Positions 42,749-50,483 of a stretch of DNA of 64,000 nt are shown piece after piece. Within the stretch, counting starts at the first letter, position 1. The number at the start of each line of letters is the position of its first letter. The stretch is from assembly GCF_000719115.1 (NCBI RefSeq), contig NZ_JOEA01000003.1, positions 124,001 through 188,000 on the forward strand, written 5' to 3'. The translations under genes and the position numbers were made by a program. The notes beneath the pieces are model-generated. The model was not told the origin of the DNA. It saw only the letters and a list, made by a program, of their open reading frames with translations, and made no database searches. The stretch is from Lentzea albidocapillata (GTDB taxonomy: Bacteria; Actinomycetota; Actinomycetes; Mycobacteriales; Pseudonocardiaceae).

Positions 42749-43285
42749 CTAGACGAGCGACGACCAGTAGAACCAGAACGCCTGCAGCACACCGGCCACG
42801 ATCACCAGGTACCACAGGATCAGCACCACGCTGTGGAACTGGAACCCAGGCCTGATGTTGCGCAGCGTCGTGTACCAGAAGATCGGGATCATCGCGGCCC
42901 ACACGACCATGCAGTACGGGCACAGCGCGCCGATCTCGTACAGCGACTGGACGATCAGCCAGTGCACGAACAGCACGCCGAACGTGACACCGACCTGCAG
43001 CCCGATCCACACCCACGACGGCAGCGACACCCCGGCCAGCAGCAGCACGCCCAGGGTCGTCACCACCGCGAAGCCCGCGATGCCGAGCAACGGGTTGGGG
43101 AACCCGAACAGCTCGGCCTGGGCGGTCTTCATGATCGAGCCGCAGCTCAGCACCGGGTTGATGCTGCACGTCGGCACGTAGAACGGGTCCTTGAGCAGCG
43201 CGATCTTCTCGAGCGTTAGCACGAACGACGCGGCCAGGCCGACGAACCCGCCGACCGCGAGGACCCAGGCGACGATCCGGTTCAC
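42749..43285 (-). CDS. Vitamin K epoxide reductase (VKOR) family membrane protein
   Basis: A 178-residue protein with four to five membrane helices. The redox centre CPYC is at residues 122-125, and the loop cysteine pair is Cys40/Cys48 in PTCSINPVLSCGS. These are the four cysteines required for electron transfer from a DsbA-type oxidase to quinone. GTG 43285 overlaps the stop of the DsbA-like gene by 4 bp, so the two form a coupled disulfide-forming pair at the cell envelope. Confidence 0.93.
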   Translation of the reverse strand: MNRIVAWVLAVGGFVGLAASFVLTLEKIALLKDPFYVPTCSINPVLSCGSIMKTAQAELFGFPNPLLGIAGFAVVTTLGVLLLAGVSLPSWVWIGLQVGVTFGVLFVHWLIVQSLYEIGALCPYCMVVWAAMIPIFWYTTLRNIRPGFQFHSVVLILWYLVIVAGVLQAFWFYWSSLV

Positions 43286-43878
43286 GAAAGCGCCTTGTCG
43301 ATCGCGGCCTTCAGGCCGTCGTAGGAGGGCGTGCCCTTGAACTTGGTGCCGTTGATGAAGAACGTCGGCGTGCCGGTGACGCCGGCCTTGCTGCCCTCGG
43401 CGCGCTGGGCGAGCACGCGGTCGCGCAGCGCCGGGTCGTCCAGGGCCTTGTCGAACGCGGCCTGGTCGAGGCCGAGTTGCTGGGCGAAGCCGGTGAACGC
43501 CGCGCGCTGCGACGTCTGCTGGCCGGCCCACTCCTGCTGCGCGTCGAACATCAGCCGGAACATGTCGTCCCGCTTGCCCTGCGCGCCCGCGGCCTCGACC
43601 GCGACGGCGGCCAGTTCGGAGTGGCGGTGGCTGGGGATCGGGAAGTGCCGCACGTCGAACGTCACGCGCTCGCCGTACTCGGCCCGCAGCTTCTCCACAC
43701 CGGGATAGGTGGCGGCGCAGGCAGGGCACGAGAGGTCGAGGTACTCGACGACGGTCACCCTGCCGTCGGCGGACTGGGGTGCCGCGGTGGTGTCGTTGCG
43801 GCTGAACAGGAAGAAGCCGGCGACCACGACCGCCACGACGGCGACGATGATCAGGGACAGACGAGCGTTCTTGGACAT
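43282..43878 (-). CDS. DsbA-like membrane-anchored thioredoxin-fold oxidoreductase
   Basis: A 198-residue protein with an N-terminal membrane anchor (LSLIIVAVVAVVVAGFFLF) and a thioredoxin fold carrying the active site CPAC (residues 51-54) and the cis-Pro loop GVTGTPTFFINGTKF. The long helical insertion is typical of DsbA/DsbG-like proteins. Paired with VKOR it would oxidise cysteines of exported proteins, several of which are encoded in this window. Confidence 0.93.
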   Translation of the reverse strand: MSKNARLSLIIVAVVAVVVAGFFLFSRNDTTAAPQSADGRVTVVEYLDLSCPACAATYPGVEKLRAEYGERVTFDVRHFPIPSHRHSELAAVAVEAAGAQGKRDDMFRLMFDAQQEWAGQQTSQRAAFTGFAQQLGLDQAAFDKALDDPALRDRVLAQRAEGSKAGVTGTPTFFINGTKFKGTPSYDGLKAAIDKALS

Positions 43879-43930
43879 GGCAGAACTCCACGTGTGGCGA
43901 AGGAAGACGGACCCGCAGAACGGGTTCGGT

Positions 43931-44320
43931 CTACGCGCGCAGTACGCAGAGCTGCGTCAGCCGCACTTCCAGCCGGCGTGAAGGGGGAGACAGGACGGAA
44001 GGCAGGCGCACCGAGAGCACCTGGAACGAGCCGGACCGCCGCAACACGGCGAACCCGATCAGCACGGCGAGCGCCACCACCAGGCAGGCGCCGGCGACGA
44101 GGAGGCCCTCGACCAGCCCGCCGTCGTCGGTCAGGTCGGAGTGGGCGACCGCGTGGGTGCTCGACGTCGGGCACTGCGCGGTCCAGGCGAACTCCGTCTC
44201 GCACGGCGTGCCCTGCATCATCGCGATCCCGGCGACCAGCGCGAGCACGGCGAAAACCCGCGCGAGATACGCGCGGGTTCGCGAGCTGCGGGTGCCGGGC
44301 ACGTGATCCAGGGTAGCCAC
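43931..44320 (-). CDS. Small membrane protein, possibly DUF6153-like
   Basis: A 129-residue protein with two membrane helices (FAVLALVAGIAMMQ and LLVAGACLVVALAVLIGFAV) separated by a loop with two cysteines, and a C-terminal TQLCVLRA ending that recalls DUF6153-type actinobacterial proteins. GTG 44320 has GGGAG 5 nt upstream; ATG 44359 is an alternative without such a site. It lies upstream of the dsbA-vkor pair on the same strand, so its loop cysteines may be a client of that system. The family call is tentative. Confidence 0.65.
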   Translation of the reverse strand: MATLDHVPGTRSSRTRAYLARVFAVLALVAGIAMMQGTPCETEFAWTAQCPTSSTHAVAHSDLTDDGGLVEGLLVAGACLVVALAVLIGFAVLRRSGSFQVLSVRLPSVLSPPSRRLEVRLTQLCVLRA

Positions 44321-44375
44321 CTCGGCTCCCGGCTCGTGCGGACGGGGGAGAAGCCGCATGAAACAGACCGCTCGC

Positions 44376-45860
44376 CTAGCGCCAGAACGCCAGCCTGTGC
44401 TCGGCCGCGTAGTCGACGCGCCCGATCGCGCCCGGAGCCAGTGACTGCACGTACTGCCCCTCCGAGAACCGCGGCCACCCCGGCGTCCCGGTGCGGGCGA
44501 AGTCCGTCCACGTCTTGATCATGTGGTCGGACAGGCCGCGGTCCTTCGTGAAGTCCTCGTCAGGGAACAGGTAGTCGATGTCCGACGAGTGGTTCGCGCC
44601 GTGCAGTTCCTTGGGGAACTCCGGGTTCGTGGCCGCGTTGCGGTCAGCGAACTCGAACGCGTAGACGGGCGCCTTCTTCGCGTACAGCGTGTTCTGCCGG
44701 AACGTCGCACGTGCCCACACGCGATCCGTCAGCACCGTCGCCCACGCCTGCTTCGGCGACGCGAACGCGCCGGCCGGGTACTCGCGCTCGATCTCGGCCG
44801 CGCGGTCGGGAAATGCCTCCCGCACGAGCCGTGAGTAGTCCTCAGTGGACATCGGCTCCGGCCGGAACAGCCCGACGAAGCTGTTGTGCTCGTCGCGGGT
44901 CGCACCCACGAGCATGGGCACGTTCGCGAACTCGCCCGCCTCCAGCGAGTCGCCCGGCAGGCGTGGCAGCACCGAGCCGCCGTAGCCGACGGGCTGGAAG
45001 ATGTTCATGATCTGCGGGTAGCCGAGCAGCTTCTCCGCGGGCAGCTTTCGCAGGCACTCGACGTCCGCGCAGCCCAGTTCGGTGCTGATCATCGAGCCGA
45101 TCTCCTGGATCTCCGGCACCGGCCGCCACGCGAGCGACGGCAACGCCTCCAGGTCCGGGTACCAGGCACCGCGAGGCACGTCGACCAGCGTGAACGAGCT
45201 GTGCATGATCGCCTTGTGGAACAGCGGCCGTTGCCCGATCAGGTGCGCGCCGACAGCGGTCGCGCCGAACGACACCCCGAACAACGTCACGTTGCCCGGA
45301 TCTCCGCCGAAAGCGGAGATGTTGCGTTGGACCCACTCCAACGCCGCGCGCTGGTCCAGCAGCCCGAACTCACCGGAGTGCTCGAGTCCCGGCAACCCGA
45401 ACCCGCCGAACACCCCCATCCGGTAGTTGAACGTCACCACGACGACATCCCCTTGCCGCGCAAGGCGTTCCGCGTCGAAGTAGTGCCCGGCCCCGATCGC
45501 GCCGTCGCCGTGCACCCACACCAGCACCGGCTTGCGACCGGTGACCGACGGTGTCGTGACGTTGGCGAACAGGCAGTCCTCGTTCGTGCTCTTCGTCTCC
45601 GAGTAACCGGACCCCACCTGCGGGCACGGGCTGCCGGGCTCGAAAGCCTCCCGCACCCCGCTCCACGCCGCGGCGCGCACCGGTGGCTTCCACCGCTCCG
45701 CGCCGGCGTACGGGACGCCCTGGAACCGCAGGTGCCCGTCGCGCTGTTCCCCCTTGACCTGCCCGGTGTCGGTCGTGACAACGTCCGACGGCATGGCTTC
45801 CCCCTTCCCGCATGCGCTGACCAGCAGCAATGCGGCGACCAACAACGTGCCCCGACGCAC
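44376..45860 (-). CDS. Lipoprotein type-B carboxylesterase
   Basis: A 494-residue esterase of the cholinesterase family. GTG 45860 (AGGGGG 9 nt upstream) yields a lipobox LLLVSACG. The family motif NEDCLFANV and the nucleophile GVSFG (usually GESAG) are clear; the late histidine lies in ELHGANHSSDIDYLF, and the acid should be in the DEHNSFVG region. It hydrolyses carboxylic esters outside the cell. It lies 5 bp downstream of a TetR gene on the same strand and is likely its target. Confidence 0.9.
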   Translation of the reverse strand: MRRGTLLVAALLLVSACGKGEAMPSDVVTTDTGQVKGEQRDGHLRFQGVPYAGAERWKPPVRAAAWSGVREAFEPGSPCPQVGSGYSETKSTNEDCLFANVTTPSVTGRKPVLVWVHGDGAIGAGHYFDAERLARQGDVVVVTFNYRMGVFGGFGLPGLEHSGEFGLLDQRAALEWVQRNISAFGGDPGNVTLFGVSFGATAVGAHLIGQRPLFHKAIMHSSFTLVDVPRGAWYPDLEALPSLAWRPVPEIQEIGSMISTELGCADVECLRKLPAEKLLGYPQIMNIFQPVGYGGSVLPRLPGDSLEAGEFANVPMLVGATRDEHNSFVGLFRPEPMSTEDYSRLVREAFPDRAAEIEREYPAGAFASPKQAWATVLTDRVWARATFRQNTLYAKKAPVYAFEFADRNAATNPEFPKELHGANHSSDIDYLFPDEDFTKDRGLSDHMIKTWTDFARTGTPGWPRFSEGQYVQSLAPGAIGRVDYAAEHRLAFWR

Positions 45861-45865
45861 GATGA

Positions 45866-46432
45866 TCAACCCCCTGTGGCTAGGTCGACGGCCGCGACCA
45901 ACTCCCGTTCGCAGACGTCGAGATCGAGTGACCCGGACCGCAACACGACGCCGTTGCGCATCGCGAGGATGAACACGGCCATCACGTCCGGGTCGAACAC
46001 GCGGAACTCGCCGGCCTGCTGCCCCTGTCTGAGGAGGTCGGCGAGCCCAGCGTGATCGGAGTCGGCGATGCCCCCGTCCGTCACCGCCGCGTGGGCCCTG
46101 ATCCGCAGGAACGCCACCATGTCCGCGCGGTGCTCGCGCAGAAAAGCGATGTTGGCGACCAGGAACGCCCGCAGCTCCTCGCGAGCGCCGCCCTGGCCCA
46201 TCCGCGCGTGCACGAACTCTTGGAAGCGCTCCAAGATGTCCGCGAACACCACGTCGACGAGCTCCTGCTTGTTCTTGAAGTGGTACGAGATCAGCCCCGT
46301 GCTGCTCAGCCCGGCACGCGCCGCGATGGCCTTGAACGACGTCTCCGCGTAGTCCAGCTCCGCGATCGTGGCGATCGCCGCCGCCACGATCTGCGCCCGC
46401 CGGGCCTGCTCGGTCACGGACTTTGCTCGCAT
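45866..46432 (-). CDS. TetR-family regulator
   Basis: A 188-residue repressor with helix-turn-helix ETSFKAIAARAGLSSTGLISYHFKNKQELVD and a C-terminal ligand domain. ATG 46432 lies inside the first of two TGAGCAAA-type operator copies (46422-46459), a sign of tight autoregulation. It is followed by the carboxylesterase after 5 bp, and is divergent from the pentapeptide-repeat gene. An in-frame TTG two codons upstream is possible but not needed. Confidence 0.9.
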   Translation of the reverse strand: MRAKSVTEQARRAQIVAAAIATIAELDYAETSFKAIAARAGLSSTGLISYHFKNKQELVDVVFADILERFQEFVHARMGQGGAREELRAFLVANIAFLREHRADMVAFLRIRAHAAVTDGGIADSDHAGLADLLRQGQQAGEFRVFDPDVMAVFILAMRNGVVLRSGSLDLDVCERELVAAVDLATGG

Positions 46433-46459
46433 GAGCAAAACTTAGCACGACTGAGCAAA
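46422..46459. promoter_or_regulatory. Tandem TetR operators
   Basis: TTTGCTC-GCAT-GAGCAAA (46422-46439) is a perfect repeat over the tetR start codon. TTAGCAC-GACT-GAGCAAA (46442-46459) repeats it exactly 20 bp away with a weaker left half. Two dimers could bind on adjacent turns and shut both divergent promoters. Confidence 0.7.
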
Positions 46460-46485
46460 CCGGCGGCGGGCCAAAATCAGGTTCC

Positions 46486-47364
46486 ATGAGCATCAGGCAG
46501 CACCAGCTGGCGTTACGACCGCTCCGCCGATGGGTGATCGTGGTGTGCGCGGCGGTGGTCGTCGTGCTGACCTCGGGCGTGCTGGCCTGGCTGCTCTTCG
46601 AGGCGGGCAGCGACCCCGGACGCCGGCTGGAGGCGATCAAGACCGGGTTCACCGTCGGACTGGCCGGCGGCGGCAGCATCGTGCTGTTCCTGGCGGTGCG
46701 ACGGCAGTGGCACCAGGAGGTCGTCGCCGCCGTCACCGCCCGCGACGCCGACGAACGCCGCCTGACCGACCTCTACGTCAAGGGCACCGAGCACCTGGGC
46801 TCACCACTGGCCCAGGTCCGCATCGCCGGCCTCTACGCGCTGGAACGCCTCGCCCAGGAGAACCCGCACCAGCGCCAGGTCGTGACGGACGTGATCAGCG
46901 CCTACCTGCGCATGCCGTTCGCGGAGGGCGACGAGGACCTCGAGACACAGCAGGAACTGCACGTCCGCCGTTCCGCGGGCACGATCCTCACCACACACCT
47001 GCGCGAACCGGAGTTCTGGGGCGTCACGCTGGACCTCAGCCGCGCGGTACTGGTCGACTTCAACGCCCGCGGCTGCGTGTTCACCGGCGGCCTCAACTGC
47101 GAGAAGGCCGTCTTCATCGGCACCGCCCGCTTCACCGACGCCCGCTTCGCCGGTGTCGCCAGGTTCGTCGACGCCGACTTCCGCGGCACGAGCCGGTTCA
47201 CCGGCGTGACCTTCGAGGACGACGTCCTCTTCGGCGGAGTCCGCTCCCGCGACACGCGCTGGTTCCTCGGCGCCAAGCTCACGAACCACAAGGCAGTGCT
47301 CGACATCCCCGGCTTCCGCGTCGAGCCGGACGGCACCATCACCCCCGACGCACCAGCCCGATGA
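46486..47364 (+). CDS. Membrane-anchored pentapeptide-repeat protein
   Basis: A 292-residue protein with two N-terminal membrane helices (WVIVVCAAVVVVLTSGVLAW and VGLAGGGSIVLFLAV), a helical linker (HLGSPLAQVRIAGLYALERL) typical of this actinobacterial group, then about 12 pentapeptide-like units such as CVFTG-GLNCE-KAVFI and ARFTD-ARFAG-VARFV near residues 183-245. The repeats form a right-handed square helix. Function of membrane-bound members is unknown. It overlaps the convergent HAD gene by 26 bp. Confidence 0.88.
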   Translation: MSIRQHQLALRPLRRWVIVVCAAVVVVLTSGVLAWLLFEAGSDPGRRLEAIKTGFTVGLAGGGSIVLFLAVRRQWHQEVVAAVTARDADERRLTDLYVKGTEHLGSPLAQVRIAGLYALERLAQENPHQRQVVTDVISAYLRMPFAEGDEDLETQQELHVRRSAGTILTTHLREPEFWGVTLDLSRAVLVDFNARGCVFTGGLNCEKAVFIGTARFTDARFAGVARFVDADFRGTSRFTGVTFEDDVLFGGVRSRDTRWFLGAKLTNHKAVLDIPGFRVEPDGTITPDAPAR

Positions 47365-48004
47365 GGTGGTCGACGGCCGCGCCCAGATCAGCGGGCCCGT
47401 CGACGGCGATGCCGAAGCCTCCGAGCCGGCGCAGCGGTTCGATGTCGATGTCCACCCGGTCCCCGACGCTCCACGTCCCCGCCGCCGGCACCCCGCACCG
47501 CTCCAGCACCACCCGGAACGCGCCCGGATCGGGCTTGGGCGTGTCACGCGAGTCCTCGGAGGTGAACACCTCCGTGAAGTCGGCGACCCCGAGGCCGACC
47601 TTGTCGAGGATCGCTGTCATGGAGCCCCTCGTGTTGTTGGTGAGCAACACGATCGGCACCACCTCGCGCAGCCTGCCGAGCTCCCGGACCACGCCCTCGT
47701 CGCGCGCCAGACCGTCCGCGATGGACAGATGCGTCTCGCGGTACTCCAGCCACTGCGCGACGTCGAACCCGTTGGCCCGCACGAACGACGTCGTCGACGT
47801 ACCGGCCCAGTTCGTCCGCATGGCCTCCCGCAGCTCGGCCACCTTCGCGTTCGCGTGCGCCACGGAGGCGCCCCGCAGCTCCACGAACATCCGGCCGATC
47901 ACCGCGAGCACCTGCTCCGCGTACGCCTCCTTCGGGTACAGGGTCCCGTCGAGGTCGAACACGACGAGCCGCGGCGTGGATCCGTCTCCGAGAACGTCGA
48001 TCAT
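47339..48004 (-). CDS. HAD-family hydrolase
   Basis: A 221-residue phosphatase-like protein with motif I VVFDLDGTLYP (both catalytic aspartates), motif II VLLTNNT, motif III lysine in TPKPDPGAF, and motif IV SVGDRVDIDIEPL. The cap domain is helical. This is the phosphoglycolate-phosphatase/pyrophosphatase-like group. ATG 48004 is preferred because the extra 16 residues of the longer frame are Gly/Pro-rich and unlike a HAD start. Confidence 0.88.
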   Translation of the reverse strand: MIDVLGDGSTPRLVVFDLDGTLYPKEAYAEQVLAVIGRMFVELRGASVAHANAKVAELREAMRTNWAGTSTTSFVRANGFDVAQWLEYRETHLSIADGLARDEGVVRELGRLREVVPIVLLTNNTRGSMTAILDKVGLGVADFTEVFTSEDSRDTPKPDPGAFRVVLERCGVPAAGTWSVGDRVDIDIEPLRRLGGFGIAVDGPADLGAAVDHLIGLVRRG

Positions 48005-48116
48005 GCGCCCACCCAACCACGTCCCGGGGTTTGGAAGACCGCCAAACAGCATGCTTTCAGGTTGACCTGCGGCGAATGGGTGGAGCCAAACGGAACGCCG
48101 CCTCTACCGTCCCTGC

Positions 48117-48983
48117 ATGCCTTTGCGGAGATCAACGGTGCGCGGCCGCGAGTTCGGCGACGCGATACGAGCGCTGCTGCGGGCGGCCGACCTGACGAAC
48201 CGCGCCGCCGCCGAGTTGCTGGGCTGGCAGGAAGCCAAAGTCTCGGAACTGGTCAACGGCAAGGAAGGCGTCAGCGACGTCGACCTGGCCAAGCTGCTCG
48301 GGCTGTTGCGCACGCCGCCCGACGAGTTCGACCACCTGATGGCACTGCACCGCGAAACGCACCAACGGGATTGGTTGCAGCCCGCCAAGTCCGGCGTCAC
48401 GGACCGAGCGCGCACACTGCGCGAACACGAGAAGATCGCGAGTGGCGTGACCGGTTGGTCGATGAACGTTGTACATGGCCTTGTACAAGCACCCGACTAC
48501 ATCACCTACATGGTCAACTCATCGACGCGGCTGTCCGCTGACGAGCGTCCTGCGGTAGTCAGCAGTCGGATGGCACGCCAGAACGCGGTTCTCGACGGCT
48601 ATCGGGCCGTCACGATCTACATTCACGAGCGGGCTCTTCGGCTGCCCGTCGGAAGTCCGGAGGTAATGGCCGACCAACTTCACCATTTGCTTCGTGTGTC
48701 GGTCCGGCCCTATCTGACGCTTCGCGTGATTCCGACGTCACTCGGTCCACACGCTGGGCTCGCCGGTTCGTTCGACATGCTGACCTTCAAGAAGATCCCG
48801 CCGATCGTCTACGTCGAGAGCGAGGGGGCTACCGTGTTCTTGGAAGATCAGCCTTCGGTCGGCCTCTACGAAGACGTGCTGAAGTCACTCGGACGGACGG
48901 CGTTGGACGAGGCGCAAACCAGGAAGCTGATCACCGACATCATCGGTGAGGAGCCTCGTCATGACCAGCTGGCGGAAGAGTAG
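48117..48983 (+). CDS. XRE-type helix-turn-helix regulator with DUF5753 domain
   Basis: A 288-residue protein. The N-terminal helix-turn-helix is LRAADLTNRAAAELLGWQEAKVSELVNGK, followed by the DUF5753 domain (GWSMNVVHGLVQAPDYITYM, QLHHLLRVSVRPYLTLRVIP, DMLTFKKIPPIVYVESEGAT). This pair architecture with DUF397 is highly expanded in streptomycetes and Pseudonocardiaceae and regulates development and secondary metabolism. TACCGT ends 7 nt before ATG 48117 and no ribosome-binding site is seen, so it is likely leaderless. Confidence 0.92.
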   Translation: MPLRRSTVRGREFGDAIRALLRAADLTNRAAAELLGWQEAKVSELVNGKEGVSDVDLAKLLGLLRTPPDEFDHLMALHRETHQRDWLQPAKSGVTDRARTLREHEKIASGVTGWSMNVVHGLVQAPDYITYMVNSSTRLSADERPAVVSSRMARQNAVLDGYRAVTIYIHERALRLPVGSPEVMADQLHHLLRVSVRPYLTLRVIPTSLGPHAGLAGSFDMLTFKKIPPIVYVESEGATVFLEDQPSVGLYEDVLKSLGRTALDEAQTRKLITDIIGEEPRHDQLAEE

Positions 48984-49128
48984 CTACAGCGGTAGCGACA
49001 CCAACTGTGTCGAAGTGGGTCGTGGCGTCGGCATCCGCGACAGCAAGGCTCCCTCCGTCGAACTCCCGCTCACGGCCCACCAGTGGGCACCGCTCCTTCG
49101 CCTGGTCCTCGGCAGCTCGTGCAACTGA
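48961..49128 (+). CDS. DUF397 small protein
   Basis: A 55-residue protein with the full DUF397 pattern: WRKSSYSGSDTNCVEV, then GIRDSKAP and the closing LTAHQWAPLLRLV. ATG 48961 lies inside the 3' end of the XRE gene (23-bp overlap), as is usual for these pairs. Members act with their XRE partner; in several known cases the small protein behaves like an antitoxin or anti-regulator, but the activity is not settled. Confidence 0.92.
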   Translation: MTSWRKSSYSGSDTNCVEVGRGVGIRDSKAPSVELPLTAHQWAPLLRLVLGSSCN

Positions 49129-49161
49129 AGGTTGCGCAAGTCGGGTCCGCGGGTTAGCTTG

Positions 49162-49184
49162 AAGTGCAACCGATGGTTGCACTT
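49162..49184. promoter_or_regulatory. ArsR-family operator
   Basis: AAGTGCAACC (49162-49171) and GGTTGCACTT (49175-49184) are perfect 10-bp halves around GAT. The block lies 17 bp before the first gene of an operon that includes an ArsR regulator. A degenerate relative (TGCAAC-TGAAG-GTTGCG) occurs at 49120-49136, over the DUF397 stop. Confidence 0.72.
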
Positions 49185-49201
49185 TGAGTGAGGAGGACCG
49201 C

Positions 49202-49666
49202 GTGGAACACGGAAGCATCGAACGCGAGCTGCGCATCGACGCCACCCCCGAGGTGGTCTACGAGGTGGTCAGCTCTCCCGAGCACCTGCGCGAGTGGTGG
49301 CCCGACGAGGCCGAGCTCGACCCCGTGCCCGGCGGCACCGGCACGATCACCTTCGGCGACCCGGCCTCGCCGGACGCGAAGGTCGAACACCTCACGGTCG
49401 TCGAGGCCGATCCGCCCCGCCGGTTCGCGTTCCGCTGGGTTTACGACCAGGGCGCTTCGGCGGCGCCGGGCAACTCGCTGCTCGTCACGATCGACCTCGT
49501 GCCGTCCGGCGACGGCACGCTGCTGCGCTTCAAGGAGACCGGGTTCCGCGAGCGCGGCTGGGAGGCCGCCGTGCTGGAGCAGGCCTACGCCGATCACGTC
49601 CGGGGCTGGGACCACTTCCTCCCGCGTCTCGTCGCGCGCGCCGACAGCCTGGTCGCGCGGCCGTGA
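49202..49666 (+). CDS. AHSA1/SRPBCC-family protein
   Basis: A 154-residue START-like-fold protein: IERELRIDATPEVVYEVVSS, HLREWWPDEAELDPVPGG and FAFRWVYDQ are standard AHSA1 elements, ending WDHFLPRLVARADSL. These proteins bind hydrophobic ligands or act as stress-linked co-chaperone relatives and are typically encoded with ArsR regulators in actinobacteria. GTG 49202 has GGAGG 5 nt upstream. It overlaps arsR by 4 bp. Confidence 0.9.
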   Translation: MEHGSIERELRIDATPEVVYEVVSSPEHLREWWPDEAELDPVPGGTGTITFGDPASPDAKVEHLTVVEADPPRRFAFRWVYDQGASAAPGNSLLVTIDLVPSGDGTLLRFKETGFRERGWEAAVLEQAYADHVRGWDHFLPRLVARADSLVARP

Positions 49667-50025
49667 GCACCGCGATCGACGACGACCTCTGGTCCGCGGT
49701 CGGCGACCCGACCCGCCGCCGGATGCTCGACCTGCTGCTGAGCGACGGGGGCGGCACCGCGACCACGCTGAGCGAGCGGCTCCCGGTCACCCGGCAGGCG
49801 GTCGCCAAGCACCTCGGCGTGCTCGACCGCGTCGGACTGGTGCACGTGACGCCGGCCGGGCGCGAGCGCCGCTACGAGGTGGACGAGGTGCAACTCGCCC
49901 GCGCGGTCGCCCAGCTGACCGCGGTCGGCACCACCTGGGACGCCCGGCTGCAGCGGATCAAGCGGATCGCCGAGCGGATCCAGCGCGGCACAGCGGATCG
50001 AGAGACAGGAACGGATCAGCGATGA
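49663..50025 (+). CDS. ArsR-family regulator
   Basis: A 120-residue winged-helix repressor: LWSAVGDPTRRRMLDLLLSD, then the recognition segment TLSERLPVTRQAVAKHLGVLDRVG and wing GRERRYEV. It lacks the CxC motif of metal-sensing ArsR proteins, so it belongs to the group paired with SRPBCC genes. It lies between two such genes with 4-bp overlaps, and the operator at 49162-49184 should be its site. Confidence 0.93.
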   Translation: MSTAIDDDLWSAVGDPTRRRMLDLLLSDGGGTATTLSERLPVTRQAVAKHLGVLDRVGLVHVTPAGRERRYEVDEVQLARAVAQLTAVGTTWDARLQRIKRIAERIQRGTADRETGTDQR

Positions 50026-50483
50026 CGACGCAGGCGCCGCGCACCGAACGCGGCTACACCACCTCGTACACGGTCGAGCAGTCGCCGGACGAGGTCTACG
50101 CGGCCGTCCTGGACGTTCGTGCCTGGTGGACGGGCGAGGTCGAGGGACGTACCGACGAGGTGGGCGCCGAGTTCACCTACCGGCATCCCCCGCAGCACTA
50201 CAGCCGTCAGCGCGTGACCGAGCTGACGCCGGGCAGCCGCGTGGTCTGGCAGGTCACGGACAGCCTCCTGTCCTTCGTCTCGGACCCGGCCGAGTGGACC
50301 GGCAGCGAGATCGTGTTCGACATCGTCCCCGCCGGCGGCGGCGCGCAGCTGAGGTTCACCCACGTCGGACTGGTGCCGGACGTCGAGTGCTTCGGCGCGT
50401 GTTCCGCGGCCTGGCTGCACTACGTCAACGGCAGCCTGCGCAGCCTGGTCACCACCGGGCACGGCCTGCCGGATCCGTGGTGA
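50022..50483 (+). CDS. AHSA1/SRPBCC-family protein, second in operon
   Basis: A 153-residue START-like protein: GYTTSYTVEQSPDEVYAAVLDVRAWW, RVTELTPGSRVVWQV and a C-terminal GACSAAWLHYVNGSLRSLV. It is related in fold to the 49202-49666 protein but clearly diverged, so it is not a recent duplicate. It overlaps arsR and the PEP-mutase-like gene by 4 bp each. Confidence 0.88.
   Translation: MTTQAPRTERGYTTSYTVEQSPDEVYAAVLDVRAWWTGEVEGRTDEVGAEFTYRHPPQHYSRQRVTELTPGSRVVWQVTDSLLSFVSDPAEWTGSEIVFDIVPAGGGAQLRFTHVGLVPDVECFGACSAAWLHYVNGSLRSLVTTGHGLPDPW

Noticed and set aside
44376..46736. A 786-codon open frame on the minus strand spanning the esterase and tetR
   Set aside because: Only the downstream part from 45860 reads as a protein. 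The upstream part is antisense-frame shadow over tetR, with Arg/Gly/Ala-rich text.
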